This document shows positions 27,252 through 36,195 of a stretch of 64,000 nt of DNA, in pieces. Origin of the DNA: Amycolatopsis lexingtonensis (GTDB lineage Bacteria > Actinomycetota > Actinomycetes > Mycobacteriales > Pseudonocardiaceae); contig NZ_JADBEG010000001.1 in the NCBI RefSeq assembly GCF_014873755.1, positions 7,352,501 to 7,416,500 on the forward strand. Direction: 5' to 3'. Made by a program: the position numbers and the translations under genes. The notes beneath the pieces are model-generated. The model saw only the letters and a program-made list of their open reading frames with translations, searched no databases and was not told the DNA's origin. Each line of letters opens with the position of its first letter. The first letter of the stretch is position 1.

Positions 27252-27590
27252 CTACCGGCGCGCCAGCGGCCGCAGCACCCACATGCACACGACGGTCATG
27301 CCGAGCGCGGCGAAGAAGTGCACGACCCACGCCCCGATCAGCGAGGGCCCGCCCCAGGACCCGGCGGCCCCGGCCTCGGTCCAGAAGAACCCGAAGGTCG
27401 CGATCCGGCCGACGAGGTACCAGATCAGCAAGGCGATCGGGAACGACGCCACGCAGGCCGGCAACGCCCCCGGTTTCGGCTCGGCGCCGAGCCACCGCCG
27501 CGCGAGCCGCGTCCGCGCTTTCGGACCGGCCAGGTACGCGGGCAGCGCGAGGAGCCCGTAGATCGTCCGCTTCCAGTCGGAGATGTTCAT
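27252..27590 (-). CDS. Small integral membrane protein
   Basis: The 112-residue protein has about three hydrophobic segments (TIYGLLALPAYLAG, VASFPIALLIWYLVG, LIGAWVVHFFAALGMTVVC) and a basic end (LRPLARR). The family is not recognised. ATG at 27590 is the only sensible start, but I see no strong ribosome-binding site. It is divergent from the YbaB/WXG cassette across a 148-base gap. Confidence 0.65.
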   Translation of the reverse strand: MNISDWKRTIYGLLALPAYLAGPKARTRLARRWLGAEPKPGALPACVASFPIALLIWYLVGRIATFGFFWTEAGAAGSWGGPSLIGAWVVHFFAALGMTVVCMWVLRPLARR

Positions 27591-27738
27591 GGAAAAGCAC
27601 GCTACGAGCCGCTGACCAGCGTGAACACCGGGCTTACCGCCCGGAAGGGTGGGGAAAACCGGAAGTCCGCCGAATCTGTCGGACCGGTGTGCCACACTCG
27701 GTCGCCGTACGGTTACCGACGTGAACGGGGAGGTTCGC

Positions 27739-28254
27739 GTGTCGAATCCTGAGCAACTGATCGCGGACTTCGAGTCCCGGATGGCGGAGTCCCAGCGCAA
27801 GGCCGAGCGAATGGTCGGCGAGATCGAAGCGGTCTCGGTTTCCGAGCGCAGCAAGGACGGCCAGATCGGGGTGAAGGTCGACCACGCCGGGAACCTCGTC
27901 GATCTGGAGATCGGCTTGAGCGTGCGGGACAAGCCGGACCTCGCCGGAGAGATCCTCCGCACCGTCAAGGCGGCCCAGAGCAAACTCGCCGCGGCGATGC
28001 GCACCGGCGTCACCGACCCGGTCGGGCCCGAGGTGATGAACCAGCTGGTCAGCCGCCTCGAGCAGGCGTTCCCGGCACCTGAACCGGAAGGCTTCACCCC
28101 GCCACCGGCTTCGCCTCGCGACTATGGCGACCGGTTCGTGCCGGAAGAGGAGCGGCAGGCGGCTCCGGCACCGAAACCGCCGCCGCGCGCGCCGCGCCCG
28201 TCGTCCGAAGGTCACGACGACGACTACTTCAGCGACGGCGATTATCTGCGCTGA
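27739..28254 (+). CDS. YbaB/EbfC-family protein heading a type VII cassette
   Basis: The 171-residue protein resembles YbaB/EbfC: N-terminal coiled coil (FESRMAESQRKAERMVGEIE), then the beta region (SKDGQIGVKVDHAGNLVDLE) and a helix. The tail is disordered and Pro/Asp-rich (PPPRAPRPSS, DDDYFSDGD). Start chosen at GTG 27739 because GGGGAGG lies 5 bases upstream; an in-frame GTG at 27721 is less likely. Like the gene at 14966, it precedes a small WXG-like gene and a larger effector-like gene. Confidence 0.8.
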   Translation: MSNPEQLIADFESRMAESQRKAERMVGEIEAVSVSERSKDGQIGVKVDHAGNLVDLEIGLSVRDKPDLAGEILRTVKAAQSKLAAAMRTGVTDPVGPEVMNQLVSRLEQAFPAPEPEGFTPPPASPRDYGDRFVPEEERQAAPAPKPPPRAPRPSSEGHDDDYFSDGDYLR

Positions 28255-28278
28255 CGCGCGGGCGAGGGAGGGGGAATC

Positions 28279-28593
28279 ATGGCCGGACCAGGCGGCCCTG
28301 GCTTCGCGGTCGACCCGCAGGAGCTGCAGAAACACCGCGAGAACATCGAGGCGATCACCGACCGGATCGACAAGTGCAAGGAAGCCGCCCGCGCGACCGA
28401 GCATCCCGAAGCGTTCGGCCTGCTCGGCATCCCGCTCGCGGCGATCTGCGCGATCGCCCAGCAGGTGGCGGAGATCGCGATCGAATCGGCGTCGACGTCG
28501 TCGTACGACCATTCGACCCGCATCCAGCTCTGGCAGCAGCTGAAGGAAGCCGACGAAGCGGAGTTCAAGGACCTGTTCAAGGTGGAGGACTGA
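28279..28593 (+). CDS. WXG100-like type VII protein
   Basis: The 104-residue helical protein (VDPQELQKHRENIEAITDRI, then AAICAIAQQVAEIAIESAS) resembles actinobacterial ESX-type small proteins, although a clear WxG turn is absent. GAGGGAGGGGG precedes the ATG. It lies 24 bases after the YbaB-like gene and 3 bases before the larger effector-like gene, matching the YbaB-WXG-toxin order at 15.5-7.2 kb. Confidence 0.72.
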   Translation: MAGPGGPGFAVDPQELQKHRENIEAITDRIDKCKEAARATEHPEAFGLLGIPLAAICAIAQQVAEIAIESASTSSYDHSTRIQLWQQLKEADEAEFKDLFKVED

Positions 28594-28596
28594 GCT

Positions 28597-29754
28597 GTGG
28601 CCGACAACCCGTTGATCAAGACGGACGCGGCGGACGACCGCAGTGCGCTCGAAGGCGCCGGTCTCTTCCAGGACTTCTGGGACGCGGGCACCGCCGTCGC
28701 CGACGGCAACTGGACCGAAGGCCTGGTGAACGCGGCGTTCGGGGCAGGCGGGATCGCGGAACTCGTCGCGGATCCGATCGGGACACTGGCTTCGGCCGCC
28801 GTCGGGTGGGCGATGGAGTTCTTCCCGTGGCTGAGGGAGCCGCTCGACTGGCTCACGGGCGATCAGGTCGCCCTGGAGAACATGGTCGGGACCTGGGAGA
28901 ACGTTGGCAAGGAACTGGAGAAGATCAGCACCGACCTCCAGGACACCGTCAAGAAGGACAGCGCGGGATGGGAAGGCGCCTCGGCGGACGCTTATCGCGC
29001 CTTCGCCGAAGATCGCGCGGCGACGTATGCCGGCGTGGCGACCGGGGCCAACGCGATCTCGAAGCTGGTCGACATCTGCAAAACGATCTTGAGTGTCGTG
29101 CGCTCGATCGTGCGTGACCTCATTTCCGAATGCGTCGGGAAGCTCATCAGCATCGCCTGCCGCTACCCCGGTCCGGCCCTGCCGGCGGGTATGGCCACCG
29201 AGGGCACCGCGGAAGCCGTCAAAACCGGCAGCAAGTGCATGGAGTGGATCAAGAAGCTGCTGAAGGCCTTCAAGAAGGCGCAGGAGCTGTTCCACCGCAT
29301 CAGTGACATCTTCCGGCGGGTCAAGGGCGCGCTGAAGCGTGGCGCGGAAAGCCTGCCCGGCCCGCTGAAGAAGGTCGGCGGACTGATCAAGAACGAACCG
29401 CGCGATACCCGGACGTTCCTCGACAAGGTCCGCGAGGAACGTCCCGATCGCCGGAAGTGGAAGGACATCGTCTCGTCGGACAAGTCGATCGGCGAGAACC
29501 TCAAGGACGTCGGCAAGGAGTTCCGGGACGACGCCCGGGAGGAGTTCGGCGAGAAGTTCGGAGAGAACTTCCGCAAGGACTTGTGGGACGACGCCAAGAA
29601 GGAGTGGGGCAAGGAGTCACGGAAGAAGAAGGCCGAAGGGATCGACGACTGGACGAGCGGGGACGACGACGAGTCGACGGAGAAGCAGACGACCGTCCAG
29701 CCGCCGGTGTTCGAACAGCCGGGTTCGCAGCGGATTTCGGGGTCGATCGAGTGA
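28597..29754 (+). CDS. WXG/LXG-like secreted effector candidate
   Basis: The 385-residue protein has an N-terminal ~190 residues of WXG-type helical hairpin character, with GWEGASADAYRAFAEDRAAT at about 127-146. A central region is hydrophobic and Cys-containing (CKTILSVVRSIVRDLISEC). The last ~160 residues are highly charged and basic (KKWGKE-type Lys/Glu/Asp blocks). The C-terminal domain is not recognised and may be a nucleic-acid-binding or toxic domain. GTG start at 28597 with GGTGGAGG upstream. It is coupled by a GTGA overlap to a membrane protein that could protect against it. Confidence 0.68.
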   Translation: MADNPLIKTDAADDRSALEGAGLFQDFWDAGTAVADGNWTEGLVNAAFGAGGIAELVADPIGTLASAAVGWAMEFFPWLREPLDWLTGDQVALENMVGTWENVGKELEKISTDLQDTVKKDSAGWEGASADAYRAFAEDRAATYAGVATGANAISKLVDICKTILSVVRSIVRDLISECVGKLISIACRYPGPALPAGMATEGTAEAVKTGSKCMEWIKKLLKAFKKAQELFHRISDIFRRVKGALKRGAESLPGPLKKVGGLIKNEPRDTRTFLDKVREERPDRRKWKDIVSSDKSIGENLKDVGKEFRDDAREEFGEKFGENFRKDLWDDAKKEWGKESRKKKAEGIDDWTSGDDDESTEKQTTVQPPVFEQPGSQRISGSIE

Positions 29755-30878
29755 CCGCGCCGGACAGCGACCGTTTCGTCGTGTCGCGGACAGCCGGACG
29801 GCACTGGGTCCAGGCCGGGGTACTCCTCGCCATCGGCGCCGGGATCGTCTGGCTGGGTTTGTCGGCGTCACAGCAAAGCCCGCGAGTGGCCGGCTGCATC
29901 TTTGGCGGGGGCTTCGGGCTGCTGGGTCTGATCTTGGTCTTCCGCTCGCTACCCGAACCCGTGGTGAACGAGCTCGTTTTCGACGCGTCGGGAATCTCGC
30001 GCATCGTCGGCGGCGTCGTCTGGGCAGCGCGCTGGGACGAACTGGCAGCCGTCGCCGTTCCGGCCGAGCCGGGCCGCGAACACTCCTTCCGGGTCGTCCT
30101 CGAGCCGGCCGATCCCCGGTTCGCGGAGCGCCACCGAGGACTCACCCCGGTGGCCGGGGGTCAGTGGCTGGTACCCGGGATCACGCTGTCGGACACCGAA
30201 GCCGGCCGCGTCCGCGAGATCGCCGGCAAGTTCGCCGGAGTCGTCGAACGGCCGGTCACCCCGGTGGTGCCCGAGCCGGCACCTCCGTCGACCCGGGTGG
30301 ACCGGTTCGTCCCCGTCGCGGCGACCGTGCCCGAGCTGGACCACGTGAGCATCCACGTCAACGGCTGGGACCGCCGGAAGGTGTGGTTCTTCGACTTCGC
30401 CATGGCCATGCTCGGCATCGGGGCGTACGTGGCAGCCGAGTTCGGGCCGCCCGGCTTCCTGCACACCATCTGCCGGATTCTGGGGGGCGCGGTCATCGTG
30501 CTCGCCGGTGTCGTCCACGCCTTCGAGTTCAACAGCCGCAAGCGCGAGCACCGAGCTGATCTGCGGCTGTCGAACGTGGGTTTCCGGTGGAAGACGTACT
30601 ACCGGAAGTTCGAATTGGGCTGGCGCGAAGTCGCCGAACTCCGGCTCGCGAACGGTCACCTGGAGTTCCGGCCGACCGACCTCGATTTCCCGCTGCGCCA
30701 CGGCGACGCCGAGGACCTTGCCCTGAGCGATGGCTGGTACCGCCTGCCGCGGCCGTTGAGCCCCGCGGCGGCGCGGAAGTTCGGCAGGTGCGCGCCCACC
30801 TTGCTGCCCCGCGACGTCGTGTTGACCGTCGGAGGGGGCGGGGCGCCGCCGACGCCGATCACTCGGGGGGCTACGTGA
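29751..30878 (+). CDS. Membrane protein downstream of the effector candidate
   Basis: The 375-residue protein has two pairs of hydrophobic segments, at about 20-60 (AGVLLAIGAGIVWLGLSA, FGGGFGLLGLILVF) and 205-255 (FAMAMLGIGAYVAAEFG, GGAVIVLAGVVHAF). Each pair is followed by a PH-like soluble region (VVWAARWDELAAVAV; FELGWREVAELRLANG). The two halves look like a duplicated module. The family is not recognised. GTG at 29751 overlaps the upstream stop as GTGA, so it is probably made together with the effector candidate and may be its immunity or membrane partner. Confidence 0.65.
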   Translation: MTAPDSDRFVVSRTAGRHWVQAGVLLAIGAGIVWLGLSASQQSPRVAGCIFGGGFGLLGLILVFRSLPEPVVNELVFDASGISRIVGGVVWAARWDELAAVAVPAEPGREHSFRVVLEPADPRFAERHRGLTPVAGGQWLVPGITLSDTEAGRVREIAGKFAGVVERPVTPVVPEPAPPSTRVDRFVPVAATVPELDHVSIHVNGWDRRKVWFFDFAMAMLGIGAYVAAEFGPPGFLHTICRILGGAVIVLAGVVHAFEFNSRKREHRADLRLSNVGFRWKTYYRKFELGWREVAELRLANGHLEFRPTDLDFPLRHGDAEDLALSDGWYRLPRPLSPAAARKFGRCAPTLLPRDVVLTVGGGGAPPTPITRGAT

Positions 30879-31141
30879 TCGGCGCCGGCGACCCGATGCC
30901 CTGCCCGGCTCGCGCCGGTTGGGGCAACGTCACCACCACGTCGAGCGTGATGACGCACCTGGAGAGCGGGACCGGTCCGCGAAGTGACGGCCGGGGGACG
31001 GACATCCCCCGATCGAGTGACGGGCATCCGCTGCTCGCATGATTGTCGCACTCAGCCCCGGATAAGTTACAAAAACCTTCACTTTCCCCTTGCCCGCCGG
31101 TCCTGACCTGGCCCGGACCGGTTTCGTGGCACAGTGCGGAC
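30879..31141 (+). other. Non-coding gap before the ribokinase gene, with two hairpins
   Basis: No convincing gene is visible. GGGGGA (30993-30998) pairs with TCCCCC (31005-31010). CCGGTCC (31097-31103) pairs with GGACCGG (31115-31121), followed by TTT. The second may terminate the membrane-protein transcript or lie in the ribokinase leader. Confidence 0.4.
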
Positions 31142-32011
31142 ATGAACTCCGACGTGCTCGTTGTGGGATCCGCCAACGCCGACCTCGTCGTCGCGGTGGA
31201 TCGGCGGCCGGGCGGTGGGGAGACCGTGCTGGGCGGGGACACCGTGCTCTCGCCGGGTGGCAAGGGTGCCAACACCGCGGTCGCCGCCGGCCGGCTCGGC
31301 GCGGACGTAGCGCTGCTCGGCGCCGTCGGCGACGATCCCTACGGCCGGTTGCTGCTCGGCTCGCTGCGCGCCGCCGGCGTCGACACCGGGCTCGTGCGCA
31401 CCAGCGACCGGCCGACCGGGATCGCCTACATCACCGTCACGCCGGACGGCGAGAACTCGATCCTCGTCTCCCCCGGCGCCAACTCGAGCCTGGAACCCGG
31501 CGACGTCGACGCCGTCTTCGACGGGGTGGAGGTCGTCGTCCTTTCCCTCGAGGTGCCGTTGCCGACCGTCGAGCACGCTGTTGCGCGGGCCGCCGAACAC
31601 GGCGTCAAGGTGCTGCTGAACCTGTCACCCGCGGCGAAGCTATCGCCCGCCACGCTGGCCAAGCTCGACGTCCTGCTGGTCAACGAGCACGAAGCCGCGT
31701 GGCTGACCGGGCCCGGCGGTGACTTCGGGAAGCTGCTCGGTCTCGGGCCACGGGCCGCCGTCGTCACGCTCGGGGCGGCCGGCGCGGTCGTCGTCGAAGC
31801 CGGCGGGCTCACCGAGATCGCGTCGCCGCAGGTCGAGGCGGTCGACACCACCGGCGCGGGGGACGCGTTCGCGGGTGCGCTCGCCGCGTCCCTCGCCGAG
31901 GGCGAAGACCTGGTCACGGCGGCCGGGCGCGCGGTGCGGGTCGCCGCCTTCAGCGTGACGCGGCCCGGTGCCCAGCCGTCCTACCCGACCGCCGCCGACC
32001 TGGGGGAATGA
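31142..32011 (+). CDS. rbsK: Ribokinase (PfkB family)
   Basis: The 289-residue cytoplasmic sugar kinase phosphorylates ribose (or a related sugar) at O5. Seen features: N-terminal VGSANADLVVAVDRRPGGGE, GGKGANTAVAAGRLGADV (first PfkB signature), SPGANSSL, and VDTTGAGDAFAGALA with the catalytic Asp and anion hole. The length is typical. No ribose transporter is adjacent, so the physiological substrate is not certain. Confidence 0.88.
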   Translation: MNSDVLVVGSANADLVVAVDRRPGGGETVLGGDTVLSPGGKGANTAVAAGRLGADVALLGAVGDDPYGRLLLGSLRAAGVDTGLVRTSDRPTGIAYITVTPDGENSILVSPGANSSLEPGDVDAVFDGVEVVVLSLEVPLPTVEHAVARAAEHGVKVLLNLSPAAKLSPATLAKLDVLLVNEHEAAWLTGPGGDFGKLLGLGPRAAVVTLGAAGAVVVEAGGLTEIASPQVEAVDTTGAGDAFAGALAASLAEGEDLVTAAGRAVRVAAFSVTRPGAQPSYPTAADLGE

Positions 32012-32039
32012 TCGCGCCGCCGCGCGTGTTGCCCGTCAC

Positions 32040-32777
32040 ATGGGCGATTCGTTCGGTTCGGCCTGGTGGCGCGGCTACGCCGCCCAGCTGAGGGCGATCG
32101 CCGAGGCGAGACGGCCGGACCGCCTCGCGATCATGCCGCTCGCCGAAACGCTCCAGGCGCTCGGCAAGCAGACCGAACTCGACGAAGGCGTCTGCGACGT
32201 GCCGCTGGAGGGCGTCGTCGGCACGGTGGCCCGCGCCGGGGATTTCGACCGCGAGTTCCGGCCGCGCAACCGCGCGCTGCGCGAACGCTGGGAGCACCTG
32301 ACGCGGACGTCGGCGGACCTGCCGCCGGTGCGGCTCGTGCGGCTGTCCGACATGTTCTTCGTCGAGGACGGCCACCACCGCGTCGCCATCGCGCGCGCCC
32401 GCGGTGCCCGGGTGATCCGCGCGCGGGTCCGCTGGATCAGCACGGTCGCCTGCGCGCTGCGCTGCCTGACGCTCGCCGACCTGCCGTCGAAGACCGCCGA
32501 GCGGATGTTCCTCGAGCGCGTGCCGCTGCCCGACGACGTCCGCCTCGGGCTGTGGCTCGACGACCCGGCCGACTGGTTCCGGCTCGCCGACTCGGCCGAG
32601 GCCTGGGGATTCCGCCGTATGCTGGCCGGACGGCCGGTCCGCAGCCGCGGCGAACTGGCCGAAGCGTGGTGGCGCGAGGAGGTCGGGCCGGTGCTCGAAC
32701 AGGTCAAGCAACGCGGTTTGTGCCCGCCACCACGAGATATTCAGACGTATCTGAGCTATGGTCTAGACCATGTCTGA
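32040..32777 (+). CDS. ParB-like N-terminal domain protein
   Basis: The 245-residue protein has a segment, VRLVRLSDMFFVEDGHHRVA, followed by ARARGARVIRARV, resembling the ParB/sulfiredoxin-like fold where HHR is the nucleotide-binding signature. No helix-turn-helix for parS binding is evident, so it is not a chromosome partition ParB. Role unknown. ATG at 32040 is the only reasonable start, but no clear ribosome-binding site precedes it. It overlaps the ptsI start by 8 bases. Confidence 0.65.
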   Translation: MGDSFGSAWWRGYAAQLRAIAEARRPDRLAIMPLAETLQALGKQTELDEGVCDVPLEGVVGTVARAGDFDREFRPRNRALRERWEHLTRTSADLPPVRLVRLSDMFFVEDGHHRVAIARARGARVIRARVRWISTVACALRCLTLADLPSKTAERMFLERVPLPDDVRLGLWLDDPADWFRLADSAEAWGFRRMLAGRPVRSRGELAEAWWREEVGPVLEQVKQRGLCPPPRDIQTYLSYGLDHV

Positions 32778-34398
32778 CTCTCTGTCCGGGGTCGCCGTCA
32801 GCCCCGGCCGTGCCAGTGGTCCCGTCGTCCGCGTCGCGGAGCCGCTCGGCGAGCCCGCCGCCACCCCGGCTCCGGCCGATCCGGCCGCCGAGGCCGCCCG
32901 GATCGCGCCCGCCGCCACCGTCGTCGCCGGCCGCCTGGAGAAACAGGCCGAGACCGCGACCGGCGAAGCGGCGACGATCCTGATCACGACCGCCGCGATG
33001 GCCGCCGACCCCGCGCTCGCCGCACAGGCGGAACAGCTGGTCAAGACGCAGGGGCTGCCCGCCGCGCGCGCCGTCTACCAGGCCGCCGAGGGCTTCGCCG
33101 AAGCGCTGGCCGCGGCCGGCGGGTACATGGCGGAACGCGTCCGCGACGTCCGCGACGTGCGTGACCGCCTGATCGCCGAGCTGCTCGGCATCGCGCCCCC
33201 GGGCGTGCCCGAACTGACGTCGCCGGCCGTGCTGGTCGCCCGCGACCTCGCCCCGGCCGACACCGCGGGTCTCGACCCGGACAAGGTCCTCGCCCTGGTC
33301 ACCGAGGAAGGGGGCCCGACCAGCCACACCGCGATCCTGGCGCGCGCGCTCGGCATCCCGGCCGTCGTCGCGGTGCGCGGGCTCCTGGCACTGGACGCGC
33401 AAGCGCTTGCGGTCGACGGCGACACGGGCGTGGTCGAGGTCGCGGACCCGTCGGCGCCGGTCGTCACGGCGACGGTCGCCCAGCTCGCCGAATGGAACGG
33501 CACGGGCGCGACGGCCGACGGCCACCGCGTGAAGGTCTACGGCAACGTCGGCTCCCCGGCCGACGCCCAGGCCGCGGCGGACGCGGGCGCCGAGGGCGTC
33601 GGCCTGTTCCGCACCGAGTTCTGCTACCTCGACGCCGCGGACGAGCCGTCGGTCGCCGACCAGCGCGCCGCGTACACCGCGGTGCTCGCCCCGTTCCGCG
33701 GCAAGCCGGTGATCGTCCGCACGCTGGACGCGGGCGCCGACAAGCCGCTGGCCTTCCTTTCCCCGGAAGCCGAGCCCAACCCGGCGCTCGGCGTCCGCGG
33801 GCTCCGCGTGGCGTTCGACCGCCCCGAGGTCCTCGACCGCCAGCTCGAAGCGATCGCGGGAGCGGCCGAAGACTCGGGCGCCGAGGTCTCGGTGATGGCC
33901 CCGATGGTCGCGACGGTCGAGGAAGCCGCCTGGTTCGCCGACCGCGTCCGCGCGGCGGGCATCCCCCGGGCGGGCGTGATGATCGAGATCCCGGCGGCGG
34001 CGCTGAGCGCCCGCGAGATCCTCGAGGCGGTCGACTTCGTCTCGGTCGGCACGAACGACCTGGCCCAGTACACCTTCGCGGCGGACCGTCAGCTCGGCGC
34101 GGTCGCGAAGCTCAACGACCCCTGGCAGCCGGGGCTGTTGCGCCTGCTGAAGCTGATCGGCGACGCGGCCAAGGCCACGGGCAAACCAGCGGGCGTCTGC
34201 GGCGAAGCGGCCGCGGACCCGCGCCTGGCTTTGGTCTTGGCGGGGTTGGGCCTGACGAGCCTGTCGATGAACGCCCCGGCGATCCGCACGGTCGGCGCCA
34301 GCCTCGCCGCGACGACGCTCGCCGAGTGCGAAGCCCTGGCCGAGGCCGCACTGGCCACATCGGACCCGGCCGCAGCCCGCGCGGCCGCTCGCCCCTGA
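32770..34398 (+). CDS. ptsI: PTS enzyme I (phosphoenolpyruvate-protein phosphotransferase)
   Basis: The 542-residue cytosolic enzyme moves phosphate from PEP to HPr. Seen features: phospho-His motif GGPTSHTAILARALGIPAVV near residue 190, the PEP-binding barrel with GLFRTEFCYLDA, SVGTNDLAQYTFAADR, and the active Cys in GVCGEAAADP. Length is slightly short but complete. No HPr or EII gene is adjacent. It overlaps the ParB-like gene, so the two are probably co-translated. Confidence 0.93.
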   Translation: MSDSLSGVAVSPGRASGPVVRVAEPLGEPAATPAPADPAAEAARIAPAATVVAGRLEKQAETATGEAATILITTAAMAADPALAAQAEQLVKTQGLPAARAVYQAAEGFAEALAAAGGYMAERVRDVRDVRDRLIAELLGIAPPGVPELTSPAVLVARDLAPADTAGLDPDKVLALVTEEGGPTSHTAILARALGIPAVVAVRGLLALDAQALAVDGDTGVVEVADPSAPVVTATVAQLAEWNGTGATADGHRVKVYGNVGSPADAQAAADAGAEGVGLFRTEFCYLDAADEPSVADQRAAYTAVLAPFRGKPVIVRTLDAGADKPLAFLSPEAEPNPALGVRGLRVAFDRPEVLDRQLEAIAGAAEDSGAEVSVMAPMVATVEEAAWFADRVRAAGIPRAGVMIEIPAAALSAREILEAVDFVSVGTNDLAQYTFAADRQLGAVAKLNDPWQPGLLRLLKLIGDAAKATGKPAGVCGEAAADPRLALVLAGLGLTSLSMNAPAIRTVGASLAATTLAECEALAEAALATSDPAAARAAARP

Positions 34399-34604
34399 TC
34401 GGCGGGTAGCGAGGCGGCTCAGCAGCAGCTCGCCCGGTGGAGTGCGCGACTTCGCCGAGGCGAGCTGGCCCAACGCGCCCACCGACGTCCGAAACGCGCC
34501 GCGGCTCGCACCAGCCAAAAACCAACCAGACCCGCAGGGGCGCCCCCCACTTTCAGTTTATCGGTCATCACCGACCGTGCCGGGTTGTGCGAACCTGGGC
34601 GCAC

Positions 34605-34642
34605 GGGGTTGTCCACATTGTTCGAGGGGTGTGGACAACCCC
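34605..34642. promoter_or_regulatory. Perfect 13-base inverted repeat made of two DnaA-box sequences
   Basis: GGGGTTGTCCACA (34605-34617) and TGTGGACAACCCC (34630-34642) are exact reverse complements separated by 12 bases. Each contains TTGTCCACA, the preferred actinobacterial DnaA box. It lies in the 332-base gap before an MFS gene, which otherwise holds a short TCGGT/ACCGA repeat (34561-34574) and no gene. It could be a DnaA site, a repressor operator for the exporter, or a hairpin ending the ptsI transcript. Confidence 0.5.
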
Positions 34643-34730
34643 GGCCTACAAATCTCCCCGGGAATGTCGATCCCGGCTCCTCCCGCTCGACGAACAGGTG
34701 AAGAACCCAGTCGAGCCGAGAGGACCTCTC

Positions 34731-36119
34731 ATGACCGCCACCATCTCCGCTCCGGTCGCCGAAGTCAGGGCCGGGCGCCGGGAGTGGGTCGGGCTGGCCG
34801 TGCTGGCCTTGCCGGCTCTGCTCGTCTCGCTCGACGTCTTCGTCCTCGTTCTCGCGCTGCCGAAGCTCGCCGTCAGCCTGCACGCCGACGGGACCGAACA
34901 GCTCTGGATCATGGACACCTACGGCTTCATGGTCGCCGGGTTCATGGTCACCATGGGGACGCTCGGCGACCGCATCGGGCGGCGGAAGCTCCTGCTGATC
35001 GGCGCCGCCGCCTTCGGTGTTGCCTCCGTCGTCGCCGCCTTCTCCACCAGTGCCGGGATGCTCATCGCCGCGCGGGCCGCGCTCGGGGTCGCCGGGGCGA
35101 CGCTCGCTCCTTCGACGCTTTCGCTGATCGGGGCGATGTTCGTGAACCCGCGGCAGCGGGCCGAGGCGATCGGGATCTGGGCCGGGTGTTTCACCGTCGG
35201 GGCGATCGTCGGGCCGGTGGTCGGGGGCTTCATGCTGGAGCACTTCTGGTGGGGCTCGGTCTTCCTGCTCGGCGTTCCCGCCATGGTCCTGCTGCTGGTC
35301 ATCGGCCCGAAGCTGCTGCCCGAATACCGCGACGAAACCGCCGGACGACTCGACCTTCCCAGCGTCGGGCTCTCGCTCGCCGCCATCCTGCCCGCCGTCT
35401 ACGGCGTCAAAGAACTCGCTCGCGACGGCGTCCACCTCACCCCCGTGCTCGCCCTGATCGCCGGCGGCATCGTCGGGTACGTCTTCGTCAAGCGGCAGCG
35501 GATGCTCGAAGAGCCCCTCGTCGACTTCAGCCTCTTCGCGTCGAAGGCGTTCTGCACCGCGCTCGGCGGGATGCTCCTGTTCAGCGTGCTCGGCGGCACC
35601 ACGATGCTGTTCGTCGCGCAGTTCTTCCAGATCGCGCAGCAGCTCTCGCCGGTGGGGGCCGCGCTCGGGCTGCTGCCGGGGATGGCCGCCTCGACCGTCA
35701 GCTTCCTCGCCGCGCCCGTGCTCGCTCGCCACATCAAGCCGCGGGTGCTGATCGCCGGTGGGGTCGCGCTCGCCGCGGCCGGGATGACCGTTCTGGCCTT
35801 CGTCGAGCCGGGCGGGGGTCCCGGCTGGCCCGCGCTCGGGTTCGCCGTGACGTCGCTGGGGGTCGGGCCGATGGTCGCGCTGGGGACCGATCTCGTCGTC
35901 GGCTCGGTTCCCGTGCGCAAGGCCGGGGCCGCTTCCGCGCTCGCGCAGACCGTCAACGAGTTCGGTTACTCGCTCGGTCTGGCGACCGTCGGGACGCTGG
36001 GCAGCGCCGTCGCCCGGTCCTACGGGCTCGCCAGCGGGCTGCACGTCGTCGCCGCGCTCGCCGCCGTCGCCTTCGCCGTGCTCGTGCGGTTCGTCGCGAA
36101 GAACCTGCGGACCGCCTGA
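34731..36119 (+). CDS. MFS multidrug-type exporter (DHA2-like)
   Basis: The 462-residue protein has about 14 hydrophobic segments and DHA2-family motifs: LDVFVLVLALPKLAVSL in the first segment, WIMDTYGFMVAGFMVTMGTL, GDRIGRRKLLLIGAAAFG (motif A), and RAALGVAGATLAPSTLSLIG. It probably exports a toxic or signalling compound by proton antiport, substrate unknown. Start at ATG 34731, preceded by GAGAGGAC; the reading frame is open further upstream but only this start gives a normal N-terminus. Confidence 0.9.
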   Translation: MTATISAPVAEVRAGRREWVGLAVLALPALLVSLDVFVLVLALPKLAVSLHADGTEQLWIMDTYGFMVAGFMVTMGTLGDRIGRRKLLLIGAAAFGVASVVAAFSTSAGMLIAARAALGVAGATLAPSTLSLIGAMFVNPRQRAEAIGIWAGCFTVGAIVGPVVGGFMLEHFWWGSVFLLGVPAMVLLLVIGPKLLPEYRDETAGRLDLPSVGLSLAAILPAVYGVKELARDGVHLTPVLALIAGGIVGYVFVKRQRMLEEPLVDFSLFASKAFCTALGGMLLFSVLGGTTMLFVAQFFQIAQQLSPVGAALGLLPGMAASTVSFLAAPVLARHIKPRVLIAGGVALAAAGMTVLAFVEPGGGPGWPALGFAVTSLGVGPMVALGTDLVVGSVPVRKAGAASALAQTVNEFGYSLGLATVGTLGSAVARSYGLASGLHVVAALAAVAFAVLVRFVAKNLRTA

Positions 36120-36131
36120 CTGACAAAGCGA

Positions 36132-36166
36132 AGGCCTCCCCGCCCGATGCCTGGGCGGGGAGGCCT
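36132..36166. terminator. Bidirectional intrinsic terminator between MFS and DUF1707 genes
   Basis: A perfect 14-base stem, AGGCCTCCCCGCCC (36132-36145) with GGGCGGGGAGGCCT (36153-36166), closes a 7-base loop. CCTT follows on the plus strand and A-rich AAGCGA precedes it, serving the opposite strand. It sits between two convergent genes. Confidence 0.88.
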
Positions 36167-36195
36167 CCTTGACGCCGGGGGCAGAGGGACCCCGG

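Noticed and set aside
34419..36044. A 541-codon minus-strand frame opposite the MFS exporter
   Set aside because: The plus strand encodes a clear DHA2-type transporter; the opposite product is Asp/Arg/Gly-rich with no domain.
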